A stretch of 40,344 nt of DNA from an uncultured Bacteroidales bacterium (GCA_902772965.1 CACYCT010000049.1:1-40344), one strand, 5' to 3'. Shown: positions 24,301-32,212, counted from the stretch's first letter. Notes: a model not told the origin generated them from the letters alone. Program-made: numbers and translations.

Positions 24301-24823
24301 CCAGTCGATGCCCATCGGACAGCCGGTGAAACTCACACTTGACGGAGCGTCCAATCTCTCGGCCGTATCCAACTACCTCACCACCACCGACGGCGGACGC
24401 TCGCTCAGCATCGCCTTCCCCCTGTCGGGACTTGCCCACGGACGGCACACACTTGCATTACAGGTTCAGGATGCCGCCGGAAACTATGCGCAGCGTTCGA
24501 TTGACTTCATCGTGGGCACAGCCGTCGAAAACCTGACCCTCAACGTCGACAACTACGTCGCCTCCAGCCAAGCCGAGTTCAAACTTGAGGAAACAGGCGT
24601 TGAGCAACCGCTGACACTGCGCGTGACCGATGCCGCCGGAAATGTGGTTCACACCGCCAGCAACGTCACCCTGCCTTATTCGTGGAACCTTAACGGCAGC
24701 GACAACCAACGCGTGCCCGCAGGTCTGTATCGAGCCTACGCGAACTACATCAGCGGCTCCAAACGCGGATCAACCGGCGTCGCGCAGTTTGTCGTCATCT
24801 CTCCCGTTAACACCGTACAATAA
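21383..24823 (+). CDS. PorU-type C25 (gingipain family) peptidase, copy 2
   Basis: The 1,146-residue protein has a signal peptide (residues 1-25), the shared opening SRLASGNWVKIAVKNDGIHQ, and a C25 domain at about 395-780. His654 lies in FVGHANESN and Cys688 in TTACCDVARFDSD, the same 34-residue spacing as in copies 1 and 3. NEFSSGTPDAMAVRLLCKML is shared with copy 3. The end is an Ig/FlgD-like domain (PYSWNLNGSDNQRVPAGLYR) without the basic tail seen in copy 1. It is the third gene of the rex operon and is followed after 54 bases by copy 3, to which it is most similar. It may be a PorU paralogue with its own substrates or a secreted protease. Activity is inferred only from the kept His/Cys. 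Confidence 0.85.
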   Translation: MTHRTLQLSILCALIALMSSLRCFALDSNLFASNSRLASGNWVKIAVKNDGIHQITREQLRQMGFDNFENVQIYGSGGHAISEKLDGTSVDDVQPIPILRTEDKIIFYAQGTIGMNIRTYEGYSPFFARTFNAYSTKGYYFISTTDNPLTVESAEVDHTGTNPVHTSYAPYLHERELVSVGHSGKQLLGEDLLQGAVQIPYTLPRLYGDTLTISVNATARSLRNSFINARVQHNSTSWNTVSFYEDDMKIWPVGSSDVRAYHRYAEPVGNVAIDPSTESGQIEIYITGSGTFTRKRLDKFLITYRQVNDFARITDGQLRMDYVALADTDVVAVANAPASTMLWEVSDPRNPQAYSMRPFAIGDSVGQYFTPGGHAEASTFVAFDPAAELPTYDSYETIANQNLHALPTPDMLIVTNKTFDEQAQRLAQFHRDYDGLDVAVIDQEDIFNEFSSGTPDAMAVRLLCKMLYDRNKNKFKYLLMMGPATYDYRSITTNKANKLITFVTDNSETEEYSYSTDDFFGMLDDYSGVYLTNDVLRLGVGRLTCTTPEEARKDVDKIIRYVSDPDYGPWRNNITLWADTRDTYLHEMQAEGIGNIIHDELGLSMVTDKAFVDLFPKAVNETSIAEEKRTAAEAKRHIKQMLTAGQYFGTFVGHANESNLTYSSHMWTSADVLSYEYRHQPIFTTACCDVARFDSDSQGLAELMLHQENGGAIALLAPARQVESTSNDKLNQAFTKALFNYKTTGAMTTLGQAYMAAKQSSTVRLDANKMSFLLLGDPAIKVNYPKPLLKITHVDDQNLETGAKQVGPLQQISVTAKVLDENGNLDTSFSGNATVTLYDVERFFVTASTKVSGREITRDIYHPRDILTRVNTNAEQGVINTTLLVPRNIKAKVGEKLALTVYAHKQGTDHMVSGTTTQITADQYDPETAVTDTEAPTIDQMFLNNEEDFGKGALVSPSATLYISATDNIAFNTQSMPIGQPVKLTLDGASNLSAVSNYLTTTDGGRSLSIAFPLSGLAHGRHTLALQVQDAAGNYAQRSIDFIVGTAVENLTLNVDNYVASSQAEFKLEETGVEQPLTLRVTDAAGNVVHTASNVTLPYSWNLNGSDNQRVPAGLYRAYANYISGSKRGSTGVAQFVVISPVNTVQ

Positions 24824-24877
24824 CCCACCGCGATTTCACGTTATATCTATACGTATAACCACATCAACCACAATATA

Positions 24878-27800
24878 ATGAAAAGTGTAATCCGCACCAT
24901 ATGCCTCGCGGCGCTCTCCTGCCTCGCCCTTGCCGCCCAAGCCCTGCCTGCCTCACGTTTCGCGCAAACTTCGCGTTTGGCCGACGGAAAATGGGTGAAA
25001 ATCGACATCACGCAGTCGGGAGTTTACGAAATCACGCGACAAGAACTGCTTCAGATGGGATTCACCAACCCTGACCAGGTGAACGTTTACGGCTATGGCG
25101 GCGCAATGCAAGCCGAGTCGTTCAACAACAACGTGCCCGACGACCTGCAGCAAATTCCCATTCTGCGAACCGACGACAAGATCTGCTTCTATGGTGCGGG
25201 GGTTGTCTCCTTCGAAATCAGTCCGACAACCGACGCATTCACACGATCAATCAACGCGTACTCACGCCAGGGACACTACTTCCTTTGTCAAGACGGACAA
25301 GCCTCACGTACTCCTTCCGTTGAGGCATACAACACGCAAGCCACAAACATCCGTGCAACCTCGCTCGACTATTTCTACCACGAGCAGGAACTCGCCTCGC
25401 TGTCCTTCGGCGGCAAAGACCTGCTCGGAGAGAACATCCTCAACCAGACACCGGCCTTCGAGTACACCCTGAGCAACCTGAGCGAGCCATCGTTCCTCCT
25501 ATCCAGTTCCGTAGCCATCAGAGCAGCAAAGCGGAATGCCACCGATGACGTGAAGGCCCGATTCACCTGTACCGTCAACACCGGCGGAGATGTCATCACC
25601 GCACCCTATCGCGCGGCGCAAGTAACCGTGAGCGGATGTACACAATTCATTTACTACAACACCGCCACGGCAACAACCACCGTCACACTGCCGGAAATAC
25701 TCGAATCGGGAACCATTCAATACAAGCCCGAACTCACCACCACGCTCGGAAACCTCCGCGACGCACTGCTCGATTACTTCATCATCACCTATAACCGCCA
25801 CAACAAGCCCTCCGGCGATGGCGGACAGTTCCGAATGGCATTCCTCTCCTCGCAGTTCAACGACGCCGTCACTATGGAAGGAACATCGGAAAACACCATC
25901 GTGTGGAATATCACAACACCCTACCAACCTATACAAAAGGAACTGGCCATCGTTGAAGGCACTCCCAGATTCTCGCTGCAAACCTTCGACACCCCTACCC
26001 AATTCATCGCCTTCGACCCCAATAAGACACTGCTCAAAATCGAAGGCTATCAGCAAATCGACAACCAGAACCTCCACGGAATGGCCACCCCCGACCTGCT
26101 CATTGTCACCAACGAGTATTTTATGCCCGAAGCACTCCGATTGGCACAGCACCACAAAGAACTCGACGGAATCGACGTGGCAGTGGTCGACCAGGAGAAG
26201 ATATTCAACGAGTTCTCCTCCGGAACGCCCGACCCCATGGCCATCCGACTGTTCTGCAAAATGCTCTACGACCGCGACACCGACCACAGTAAATTCAAAA
26301 ACCTGCTCATGTTCGGACACGGCAGTTTTGACAACCGCGGCATCGTTTCCAAGAAACCCAACCGCCTCATCACCTACGAGGCAACCCGGAGCAACGACGA
26401 GGACTACTGCTACGTTACCGACGACTTCTTCGCCTGCCTCAATGACCCCCGTTCCGACATCACGGTTGAGAACGAAATGATTCAAATCGGCGTGGGACGT
26501 ATCACTCCGGCCACCATCGACGAGGCACGCGACAACGTTGACAAAATCATCGAGTACACACTGAACCCCGACTACGGACCCTGGCGCAACAACATCGCCG
26601 CCTGGGCCGACCACGGTAACAACACCATGCACGAGACACAAGCCGAAGGCATACTCAAAATCATCACCAACCAGCTCAACACCGGCATGGTGGACGACCG
26701 CGCCTATGTGGCCATGTTCCCCGGAAGTGTCTACGAATCGTTCAAGTCGGAGGAAAAACGCCAGGCCGTGGCCTCGAAAGACCAAATCAAATCCCAACTC
26801 GCCACCGGACAATACTTCGTCACCTATATCGGACACGCCAACGCCACCAAATTCAGCGTGACCACCAACCTCTGGAAATCCTCCGACGTGCAGGAATACT
26901 CCTTCCCCCACCTACCCATCATGACCACCGCCTGCTGCGACGTGGCGCGCTACGACTCCGACCACCGCGGAATCACCGAGCATATGTTCCACAAACGCGA
27001 CGGAGGAGCCATCGCACTGCTCACAACTACACGCCAAGTGTACGCCAACAGCAACGACGTGCTCAACCGGTACTGGGTCAACGCCATGTTCTCACAACCC
27101 GACAACCCCAAACTCACCCTCGGAGAGGTGTACATGAAAGCCAAGCAGGGATTCGGTAACTTCCGCAACACCAACAAACTCAACTTCTGGCTTCTCGGCG
27201 ACCCCGCCCTGAAAGTGAACATTCCGCAACAACGCTTCACCGTTACCCACATCAACGGAAGAAACCTCACCGACACAGTAAGCATCGCACCCATGCAGCG
27301 CATCACCATCAGGGCCGAAGTCAAGACTGCCGACGGACAAACCGACACCCAGTTCAACGGTGACGCATACCTCACCCTGTTCGACAACATGCAACGCATC
27401 TTCAAAGACGACTACACATCTCAGAACGTCACCTCAAAAGTGCCCATCGGACCCTATCCCCGTGAGGAACTCCTGCAGATTAAAGGCGAGGTGGTCAACG
27501 GTGTGTTCAACGCCGAGTTCGTAGTGCCGCGCTACACCCGCTCGGTGGCCAACCCCGTCGAAATATCGCTCTACGCCCACAACCCGAACGGAAACCAAAT
27601 GGTTAACGGTTGGTGTAAGCAAATCAAACTCGACTCCTACGACGGATACAACACCATCGAAGACACCGGCTCACCCACGATCACAGCCATGTTCCTCAAC
27701 GACGAGCGCACCTTCGCCGCAAACGCCACGGTCGGCACCGACCCCATGCTTTACGTCTACGCTACCGATGACGTCGCCTTCAACACCCAAAAACAAACCA

Positions 27801-28306
27801 TAGGAAAGAATATCTCTCTTACCCTTGACGGCGGTAAACAATCCTACAACCTTGTCAAAAACTACCTCAACGCCACCGACAACGGAAAACGCCTCACTCT
27901 GGCATACCCGATGAGCAACCTCAACCCCGGGCGACACTCACTTACCATCACACTCAACGACGTGGCCGGAAACTCCGTCTCCAAAACCATCAATTTCACC
28001 GTTTCCGGTAACTCCGACCTCAAGTTGACCACAACCCAACTCGGCAGCGCCGACAAGGCCGAAATCAACGTGAACACCCTCGGGCTTGACGACGACACCC
28101 GGATTACGCTCAACATCACAAACGCCACCGGCAGCCTCGTGTATCAGAAAACCGACGCCACATTCCCCTTCACGTGGAATCTGACCAACATGCGCGGATC
28201 ACGCGTCGCGGCCGGACTGTACAAAATCTTCATCCAATACGACAGCAGCACCACCTACGGCGGCTCCAACATCGCAAACTTTGTGGTGGTCAACCCCATC
28301 AAATAA
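24878..28306 (+). CDS. PorU-type C25 (gingipain family) peptidase, copy 3
   Basis: The 1,142-residue protein begins with a signal peptide (ending AAQA, about residue 22) and the opening SRLADGKWVKIDITQSGVYE. The C25 domain keeps His653 in YIGHANATK and Cys687 in TTACCDVARYDSD. The end is an Ig-like domain (FPFTWNLTNMRGSRVAAGLY, then a last strand NIANFVVVNPIK). Two long identical DNA stretches shared with copy 2 (around 23086/26574 and 23434/26926) indicate a tandem duplication younger than the split from copy 1. It is the last gene of the rex operon, closed by a strong terminator. The conserved His/Cys argues against decay; substrate and role are unknown. Confidence 0.85.
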   Translation: MKSVIRTICLAALSCLALAAQALPASRFAQTSRLADGKWVKIDITQSGVYEITRQELLQMGFTNPDQVNVYGYGGAMQAESFNNNVPDDLQQIPILRTDDKICFYGAGVVSFEISPTTDAFTRSINAYSRQGHYFLCQDGQASRTPSVEAYNTQATNIRATSLDYFYHEQELASLSFGGKDLLGENILNQTPAFEYTLSNLSEPSFLLSSSVAIRAAKRNATDDVKARFTCTVNTGGDVITAPYRAAQVTVSGCTQFIYYNTATATTTVTLPEILESGTIQYKPELTTTLGNLRDALLDYFIITYNRHNKPSGDGGQFRMAFLSSQFNDAVTMEGTSENTIVWNITTPYQPIQKELAIVEGTPRFSLQTFDTPTQFIAFDPNKTLLKIEGYQQIDNQNLHGMATPDLLIVTNEYFMPEALRLAQHHKELDGIDVAVVDQEKIFNEFSSGTPDPMAIRLFCKMLYDRDTDHSKFKNLLMFGHGSFDNRGIVSKKPNRLITYEATRSNDEDYCYVTDDFFACLNDPRSDITVENEMIQIGVGRITPATIDEARDNVDKIIEYTLNPDYGPWRNNIAAWADHGNNTMHETQAEGILKIITNQLNTGMVDDRAYVAMFPGSVYESFKSEEKRQAVASKDQIKSQLATGQYFVTYIGHANATKFSVTTNLWKSSDVQEYSFPHLPIMTTACCDVARYDSDHRGITEHMFHKRDGGAIALLTTTRQVYANSNDVLNRYWVNAMFSQPDNPKLTLGEVYMKAKQGFGNFRNTNKLNFWLLGDPALKVNIPQQRFTVTHINGRNLTDTVSIAPMQRITIRAEVKTADGQTDTQFNGDAYLTLFDNMQRIFKDDYTSQNVTSKVPIGPYPREELLQIKGEVVNGVFNAEFVVPRYTRSVANPVEISLYAHNPNGNQMVNGWCKQIKLDSYDGYNTIEDTGSPTITAMFLNDERTFAANATVGTDPMLYVYATDDVAFNTQKQTIGKNISLTLDGGKQSYNLVKNYLNATDNGKRLTLAYPMSNLNPGRHSLTITLNDVAGNSVSKTINFTVSGNSDLKLTTTQLGSADKAEINVNTLGLDDDTRITLNITNATGSLVYQKTDATFPFTWNLTNMRGSRVAAGLYKIFIQYDSSTTYGGSNIANFVVVNPIK

Positions 28307-28320
28307 GGTGAACCCACCTT
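28305..28320 (+). other. Small hairpin at the copy 3 stop codon
   Basis: AAGGTG (28305-28310) and CACCTT (28315-28320) form a 6-bp stem with a 4-base loop, overlapping the TAA stop. It lies just ahead of the main terminator and may protect the 3' end of the message. Confidence 0.4.
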
Positions 28321-28329
28321 AAAATATAT

Positions 28330-28367
28330 AAGCGTAGGCTCCAAACCCAAGCCTACGCTTCTTTTTT
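28330..28367 (+). terminator. Rho-independent terminator of the rex-porU operon
   Basis: An 11-bp perfect stem, AAGCGTAGGCT (28330-28340) and AGCCTACGCTT (28350-28360), with a 9-base loop, is followed by CTTTTTT. It lies 24 bases after the stop of porU copy 3. Confidence 0.92.
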
Positions 28368-28401
28368 GCCACGGAATGGAAAAAAGATAGGAAAAAATTG
28401 C

Positions 28402-28430
28402 TTGAAGTTTGTTAAAATGTATTAACTTTG
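28402..28430 (+). promoter_or_regulatory. Promoter of the metal-binding lipoprotein gene
   Basis: TTG at 28402-28404, an 18-base spacer and TAACTTTG at 28423-28430 fit the Bacteroidota promoter. Only four bases separate the -7 box from the GTG start codon, so the transcript would start at or next to the start codon (a leaderless message). Confidence 0.6.
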
Positions 28431-28434
28431 CAGC

Positions 28435-29283
28435 GTGAAACGTTATCTACATATCTTCCTTGCCACGCTGCTGTTGGGCATAAGCCTGTTGTCGTGCACA
28501 GGCAATGAGCCACAGCGGCCGGTGCTCGCCGTCAGCATCGAGCCGCAGCGGTTCCTGCTCGAGCAAATCTCAGGCGACAAAATCGACATCGTCTGTCTGC
28601 TGCAGGAGGGTGTCAACCCGGAGAACTACGAGCCCTCGATGAGCAACATGATGGCGCTCGAAAGAAGTAATGCCTACCTGACCATCGGCCAAATCGGCTT
28701 CGAGGCCGCACTGCTTGAAAGGATAAAAGCCTCCCGGCCCGAACTGAAAGTGATCAGTTCCTCAAAAGGAATCGCCCTGACAGCCGAGGGAGAGCAGCAC
28801 CCGCACGGCGACCCCCACGTGTGGACTTCCGTGGCCAACGCCCGCGTCATCGCCGGGAATATGCTCCAGACGCTGCTCGCCATTGACCCGGGAAATAAAG
28901 ACTACTACCGCCTCCGACACAAGCACCTGCTCAACCGCCTCGACACGCTCGACAGGGACATTCACAAACTGATCGACCCGATCAAAGGCTCGTCATTTCT
29001 GATCTGGCACCCGTCGCTCACCTATTTCGCCCATGAATACAACCTCACCCAGCTCCCCCTTGAGCCGGCAGCGAAAGAAACCACACCGCAAATCATCGCC
29101 CAACGCGTGGAGCAGGCCAGACAGGCCAAGCCGCGCCTGATTTTCTACCAGAAAGAGTTTGACGCGCGCGTGGTAACCACCATCGGCCAGGAAACAGGCC
29201 TGCCCATAGTGGAAATCAATCCTATGGCTTACCGCTGGGATAAACAAATGCTACACATCGCCCAAGCCCTGGCAAACCCATGA
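28435..29283 (+). CDS. Zinc/manganese ABC transporter substrate-binding lipoprotein (ZnuA-like)
   Basis: The GTG start is required to keep the lipoprotein signal peptide (MKRYLHIFLATLLLGISLLSC, lipid on Cys21); there is no ATG within it. The 282-residue protein has the cluster A-1 metal-binding fold: VLAVSIEPQRFLLEQISGDK, the His-rich GEQHPHGDPHVW (His122, 124, 128), FLIWHPSLTYFAHEYNL, and the C-terminal GLPIVEINPMAY. The usual first ligand His of the PHxYEP motif is Asn here (NPENYEP, residue 64), so binding may differ from classical ZnuA. It should capture Zn2+ or Mn2+ at the inner or outer membrane surface. It overlaps the ATPase gene by 4 bases. No permease gene is adjacent. Confidence 0.88.
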   Translation: MKRYLHIFLATLLLGISLLSCTGNEPQRPVLAVSIEPQRFLLEQISGDKIDIVCLLQEGVNPENYEPSMSNMMALERSNAYLTIGQIGFEAALLERIKASRPELKVISSSKGIALTAEGEQHPHGDPHVWTSVANARVIAGNMLQTLLAIDPGNKDYYRLRHKHLLNRLDTLDRDIHKLIDPIKGSSFLIWHPSLTYFAHEYNLTQLPLEPAAKETTPQIIAQRVEQARQAKPRLIFYQKEFDARVVTTIGQETGLPIVEINPMAYRWDKQMLHIAQALANP

Positions 29284-29930
29284 TTCAACTGAGTAACGTC
29301 GACTTCCGGTTTGACAACAACATAGTTCTCCAGCACGTCAACCTGAATGTGAATAAAGGCGACTTTATCGCCATTACCGGTCCCAACGGAGGCGGAAAAA
29401 CCACATTGATCCGCCTCGTGCTTGGTCTGCTTCAGCCATCTGCGGGTGTTATCCGATACCCCGAGCCGCACCCCACTATCGGCTATCTGCCGCAAAAATC
29501 CACCATCGACACCCGCTTTCCCATCAACGTGGAGCAGGTGGTGGCCTCAGGACTTATCAACCGCCCCATCGGCGACACTGACCGAAAACAGGCCATCGAG
29601 CAAACCCTCAGCGACATCGACCTCGAGAATAAGCGCGGCAACGCCATCAGCGACCTCTCGGGAGGGCAACTGCAACGCGCGTTGCTCGGCAGAGCCATCA
29701 TCGCCCGCCCGCAACTGCTTGTGCTCGACGAGCCTTTGAGTTACCTCGACCAGACCTTCTCCGGGCGCTTCTATGAGATTCTCAACCGACTCGCGCCCAC
29801 AACCACCATCCTTCTCGTGAGCCACGAGTTGGACACCATCGCGCGAATCGCCACTCGGCACCTGATTGTTCACCGAACCGTTCAGGAATGCGATGCCGCC
29901 CACCACTTCAGCCACACCCGCTGCGACTAA
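29280..29930 (+). CDS. Metal ABC transporter ATP-binding protein (ZnuC-like)
   Basis: The 216-residue ATPase has Walker A GPNGGGKTTL (around residues 36-45), the Q-loop QKSTI, the signature LSGGQLQRALLGRAI, Walker B LLVLDEPLSYLD and the H-loop LLVSHE. ATPases of this type pair with metal-binding lipoproteins such as the one encoded immediately upstream, with which it shares ATGA. The expected permease gene (ZnuB-like) is missing; the next gene, 12 bases on, is a GT4 glycosyltransferase. The permease is presumably encoded elsewhere, or was lost from this operon. Confidence 0.92.
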   Translation: MIQLSNVDFRFDNNIVLQHVNLNVNKGDFIAITGPNGGGKTTLIRLVLGLLQPSAGVIRYPEPHPTIGYLPQKSTIDTRFPINVEQVVASGLINRPIGDTDRKQAIEQTLSDIDLENKRGNAISDLSGGQLQRALLGRAIIARPQLLVLDEPLSYLDQTFSGRFYEILNRLAPTTTILLVSHELDTIARIATRHLIVHRTVQECDAAHHFSHTRCD

Positions 29931-29942
29931 TCCGGAACAGAT

Positions 29943-31118
29943 ATGCGCGTGTTGCTCGTCAGCAAATTCTACTATCCCCGCGGAGGCGATTGCCTCGCCG
30001 CGATGCGTACCGAAGCGCTCCTGCGGGAGAACGGGCATCAGGTGGGGGTGTTCACGATGCGCTTTCCCGACAATGTGACGCGCCCGAAGGATTGTTTCAC
30101 CACCTCGCAAGTGGAGTTTTCCGGATCGGTCAATTCGCGAATTAAGGCAATTCGGCGTATACTTGGTCTGGGAGACGTGCGAGCCGACTTCGCGCGAGCC
30201 CTGAGCGAGTTCCGTCCCGAGGTGGTTCATCTGCACAATGTCCACTCCTACCTCAGCCCGGTTGTGGCGCGGATGGCGCATGAGGCCGGCTGCCGCGTGG
30301 TGTGGACAATGCACGACTATAAACTCCTCTGCCCGGCCTACACCGCCCTGCGACGCAATCGCCCTTGTCTGGACTGCGCCGCCGACGGGCCGGGACACGT
30401 TTTGGCGCGCCGGTGTATGAAAGGCTCGCTCGCCGCGTCGCTCGCCGCATGGCTCGAGGCAGAGCGCTGGAGCGTGGTGCGCCTCAGCCGCTGGGTCGAC
30501 ACGTTTATCTGTCCGAGCCGGTTTATGGCCAATGCCATGCTACGGGCACGAATCCCTGAGGAGAAACTTGGCGTCTTGCCCAACTTCCTGCCACAAATGC
30601 CGCATCTGACCGACAACCGCCGGAAATACATCTGTTACATCGGTCGCATCTCGCCTGAGAAAGGTGTCGACACCCTCCTCGAAGCCGTGGCCGCTTCCGG
30701 ATTACCCTTGCGCATCGCCGGCACCGGACCGCTGGCCGACAACCTCCGCCAACGATACCCGGCCTGCGAAAACGTGACGTGGCTCGGCGCTGTCGCTCCG
30801 GCCGAGGCGATTAAAATCGTGAGCGAAGCCGAATGTGCCGTGCTGCCGGCCAAATGGTATGAGAACAATCCGCTCAGTGTGATTGAGGCCCTTTGCGCAG
30901 GGACACCCGTCGTGGCTGCACGAATGGGGGGATTGCCGGAACTTATTGATGAGCGGGAGAACGGATTGCTTGTCCGGCCCGACTGTCCCGAAGCCCTCGC
31001 CGGGGCGCTCAATGATGCCCTCAGCCGTCAATGGAACCATGCCGGCATCGCCGCCGAAGCCCAAGCCCGCTACGCGCCCCAAGCCCACTACCAAGCGCTG
31101 ATGCGTATCTATAATTGA
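29943..31118 (+). CDS. Glycosyltransferase family 4
   Basis: The 391-residue cytoplasmic or membrane-associated enzyme has the GT-B fold pattern. The N-terminal MRVLLVSKFYYPRGGDCLAA carries the glycine-rich acceptor-side loop, followed by PEVVHLHNVHSYLSP and WTMHDYKLLCP. Next comes the donor domain opening ICYIGRISPEKGVDTLLEAV. The EX7E-type motif is in WYENNPLSVIEALCAGTPVV, followed by GGLPELIDERENGLLV. It should transfer a sugar from a nucleotide donor during capsule, LPS or glycoprotein assembly. It follows the ABC ATPase by 12 bases on the same strand and probably shares its transcript, a pairing without obvious functional logic. No terminator is seen after it before the next promoter. 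Confidence 0.92.
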   Translation: MRVLLVSKFYYPRGGDCLAAMRTEALLRENGHQVGVFTMRFPDNVTRPKDCFTTSQVEFSGSVNSRIKAIRRILGLGDVRADFARALSEFRPEVVHLHNVHSYLSPVVARMAHEAGCRVVWTMHDYKLLCPAYTALRRNRPCLDCAADGPGHVLARRCMKGSLAASLAAWLEAERWSVVRLSRWVDTFICPSRFMANAMLRARIPEEKLGVLPNFLPQMPHLTDNRRKYICYIGRISPEKGVDTLLEAVAASGLPLRIAGTGPLADNLRQRYPACENVTWLGAVAPAEAIKIVSEAECAVLPAKWYENNPLSVIEALCAGTPVVAARMGGLPELIDERENGLLVRPDCPEALAGALNDALSRQWNHAGIAAEAQARYAPQAHYQALMRIYN

Positions 31119-31152
31119 TTGCGGTTTCTCAGGAAGATTCCGAAGAATCATA

Positions 31153-31160
31153 TAACTTTG
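31153..31160 (+). promoter_or_regulatory. Candidate -7 box for the M50 peptidase gene
   Basis: TAACTTTG is a perfect TAnnTTTG match 24 bases before the ATG at 31185. It also decides the start, because an earlier in-frame start at 31119 would lie upstream of transcription. The -33 region is weak. Confidence 0.5.
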
Positions 31161-31184
31161 CGCATACAATCTAATACCCCTTTT

Positions 31185-31964
31185 ATGAAAGCATACAACA
31201 ACAATTATTACCCCACACCAGTCGAAGATGAGCAGCCTGAGGGCTTTACGCTCAACTGGCCTCCGTTGGCACTTTTGGCCCTACTGATGCTCACAGGCTA
31301 TATCAAAGACTGGACATTCATCGCTTTTCTCACCATCGTGGTGATTATCCACGAGTTGGGGCATGTGGTGATGGGCACCCGCTTCGGTTGTCGCATTAAG
31401 GAGATGCAGGTGTTTTTCTTCGCTTTTCTCAGTTATAAGCCTCATGAGGGAGCCGGCGGCGGTTGGTGGCGCAAAATCAAGTGGAGCCTCGGTGTGCTGC
31501 CATGGGGCGGGTTCACGATATTCGACACCTTTCCTGTTGCCGATGAAGACGCGGAAAATGAAAATCAGACGAGGCCCATCGACCCCGCCTCTCCCTATCT
31601 GAACGATAAACCGGCCTGGCAGCGTCTGCTGATTTCGGCCGGAGGTGTGCTGTTCAACCTCGCCACGTTTTTGGTGTTTTATTTCCTCGTTCTGGTCATT
31701 CCGGCTGATACGTGGTACACCTTCTGCCGTCCGATCGCGTTCTTGTCGATGATGTTGGCCCTGCTTAACCTCCTGCCCATCTATCCGCTTGATGGCGGAG
31801 CGATTCTGTTCGCCCTCTATGAGATACTCACCGGCCACCGGCCCGCGCCCGGGTTTGTGAAGGTTTGCGGAATCATCGGCGGAGTGATTGTGGTTCTGCT
31901 CTTTTGGGTATTCCCTCAGGTTTTGAGCGGTTTTGTTCAAAACGTGTTGGGCACGATCTTCTGA
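31185..31964 (+). CDS. M50 family membrane metalloprotease (site-2 protease type)
   Basis: The 259-residue protein has several membrane helices and both M50 signatures: the zinc-binding HELGH (His56, Glu57, His60) in a membrane helix, and LLPIYPLDGG with the third ligand Asp203. Site-2 proteases cut transmembrane segments, often of anti-sigma factors. The usual PDZ domain of RseP is absent; instead residues 115-140 form a short acidic loop (VADEDAENENQTRPID). The substrate is unknown. An envelope-signalling role is a guess, since a membrane-bound sigma factor is encoded some 22 kb away in the same window. It appears to be transcribed from its own promoter. Confidence 0.88.
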   Translation: MKAYNNNYYPTPVEDEQPEGFTLNWPPLALLALLMLTGYIKDWTFIAFLTIVVIIHELGHVVMGTRFGCRIKEMQVFFFAFLSYKPHEGAGGGWWRKIKWSLGVLPWGGFTIFDTFPVADEDAENENQTRPIDPASPYLNDKPAWQRLLISAGGVLFNLATFLVFYFLVLVIPADTWYTFCRPIAFLSMMLALLNLLPIYPLDGGAILFALYEILTGHRPAPGFVKVCGIIGGVIVVLLFWVFPQVLSGFVQNVLGTIF

Positions 31965-32212
31965 CCCTCTTTTGATGTCAGGAAATAAGGGTTCTATAAT
32001 GAATCGTATGGGTAAGTCTGTGATAATTTTAGAGGATCTGCGCCTCCGGCGCGGCGCTGACGGTAGACGCATTTTGCCATTGAGGCCGTCGGAAACGGCG
32101 GGCGGGCCGAATCCGACTTTGTGCGCAAGACCATGCGAGAGCCTCGAAGAGGGTCGACGCCTGGTCAAAGGAGTCGGTAGCATCAATGTGCCTCGAAGAG
32201 GATCTTCCACAG
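31965..32212. other. Intergenic region between the M50 gene and the tRNA terminator
   Basis: No gene is recognised. It contains a GC-rich patch (about 32038-32110, with GCGCCTCCGGCGC) and two copies of GCCTCGAAGAGG (32141-32152 and 32190-32201), each of which can fold on itself. It resembles other GC-rich non-coding patches in the window (3966-4033, 16081-16250). Confidence 0.35.

Noticed and set aside
22397-24448. A 683-codon open frame on the minus strand across porU copy 2
   Set aside because: It is the antisense shadow of a gene with strong codon bias. The product is full of Val, Gly, His and Glu with no family features, and the plus-strand gene has clear motifs throughout.
25499-26911. 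A 470-codon minus-strand open frame across porU copy 3, with a similar one across copy 1 (16990-18036)
   Set aside because: Same shadow effect. The composition mirrors the other antisense frames and no start or promoter signal is seen.
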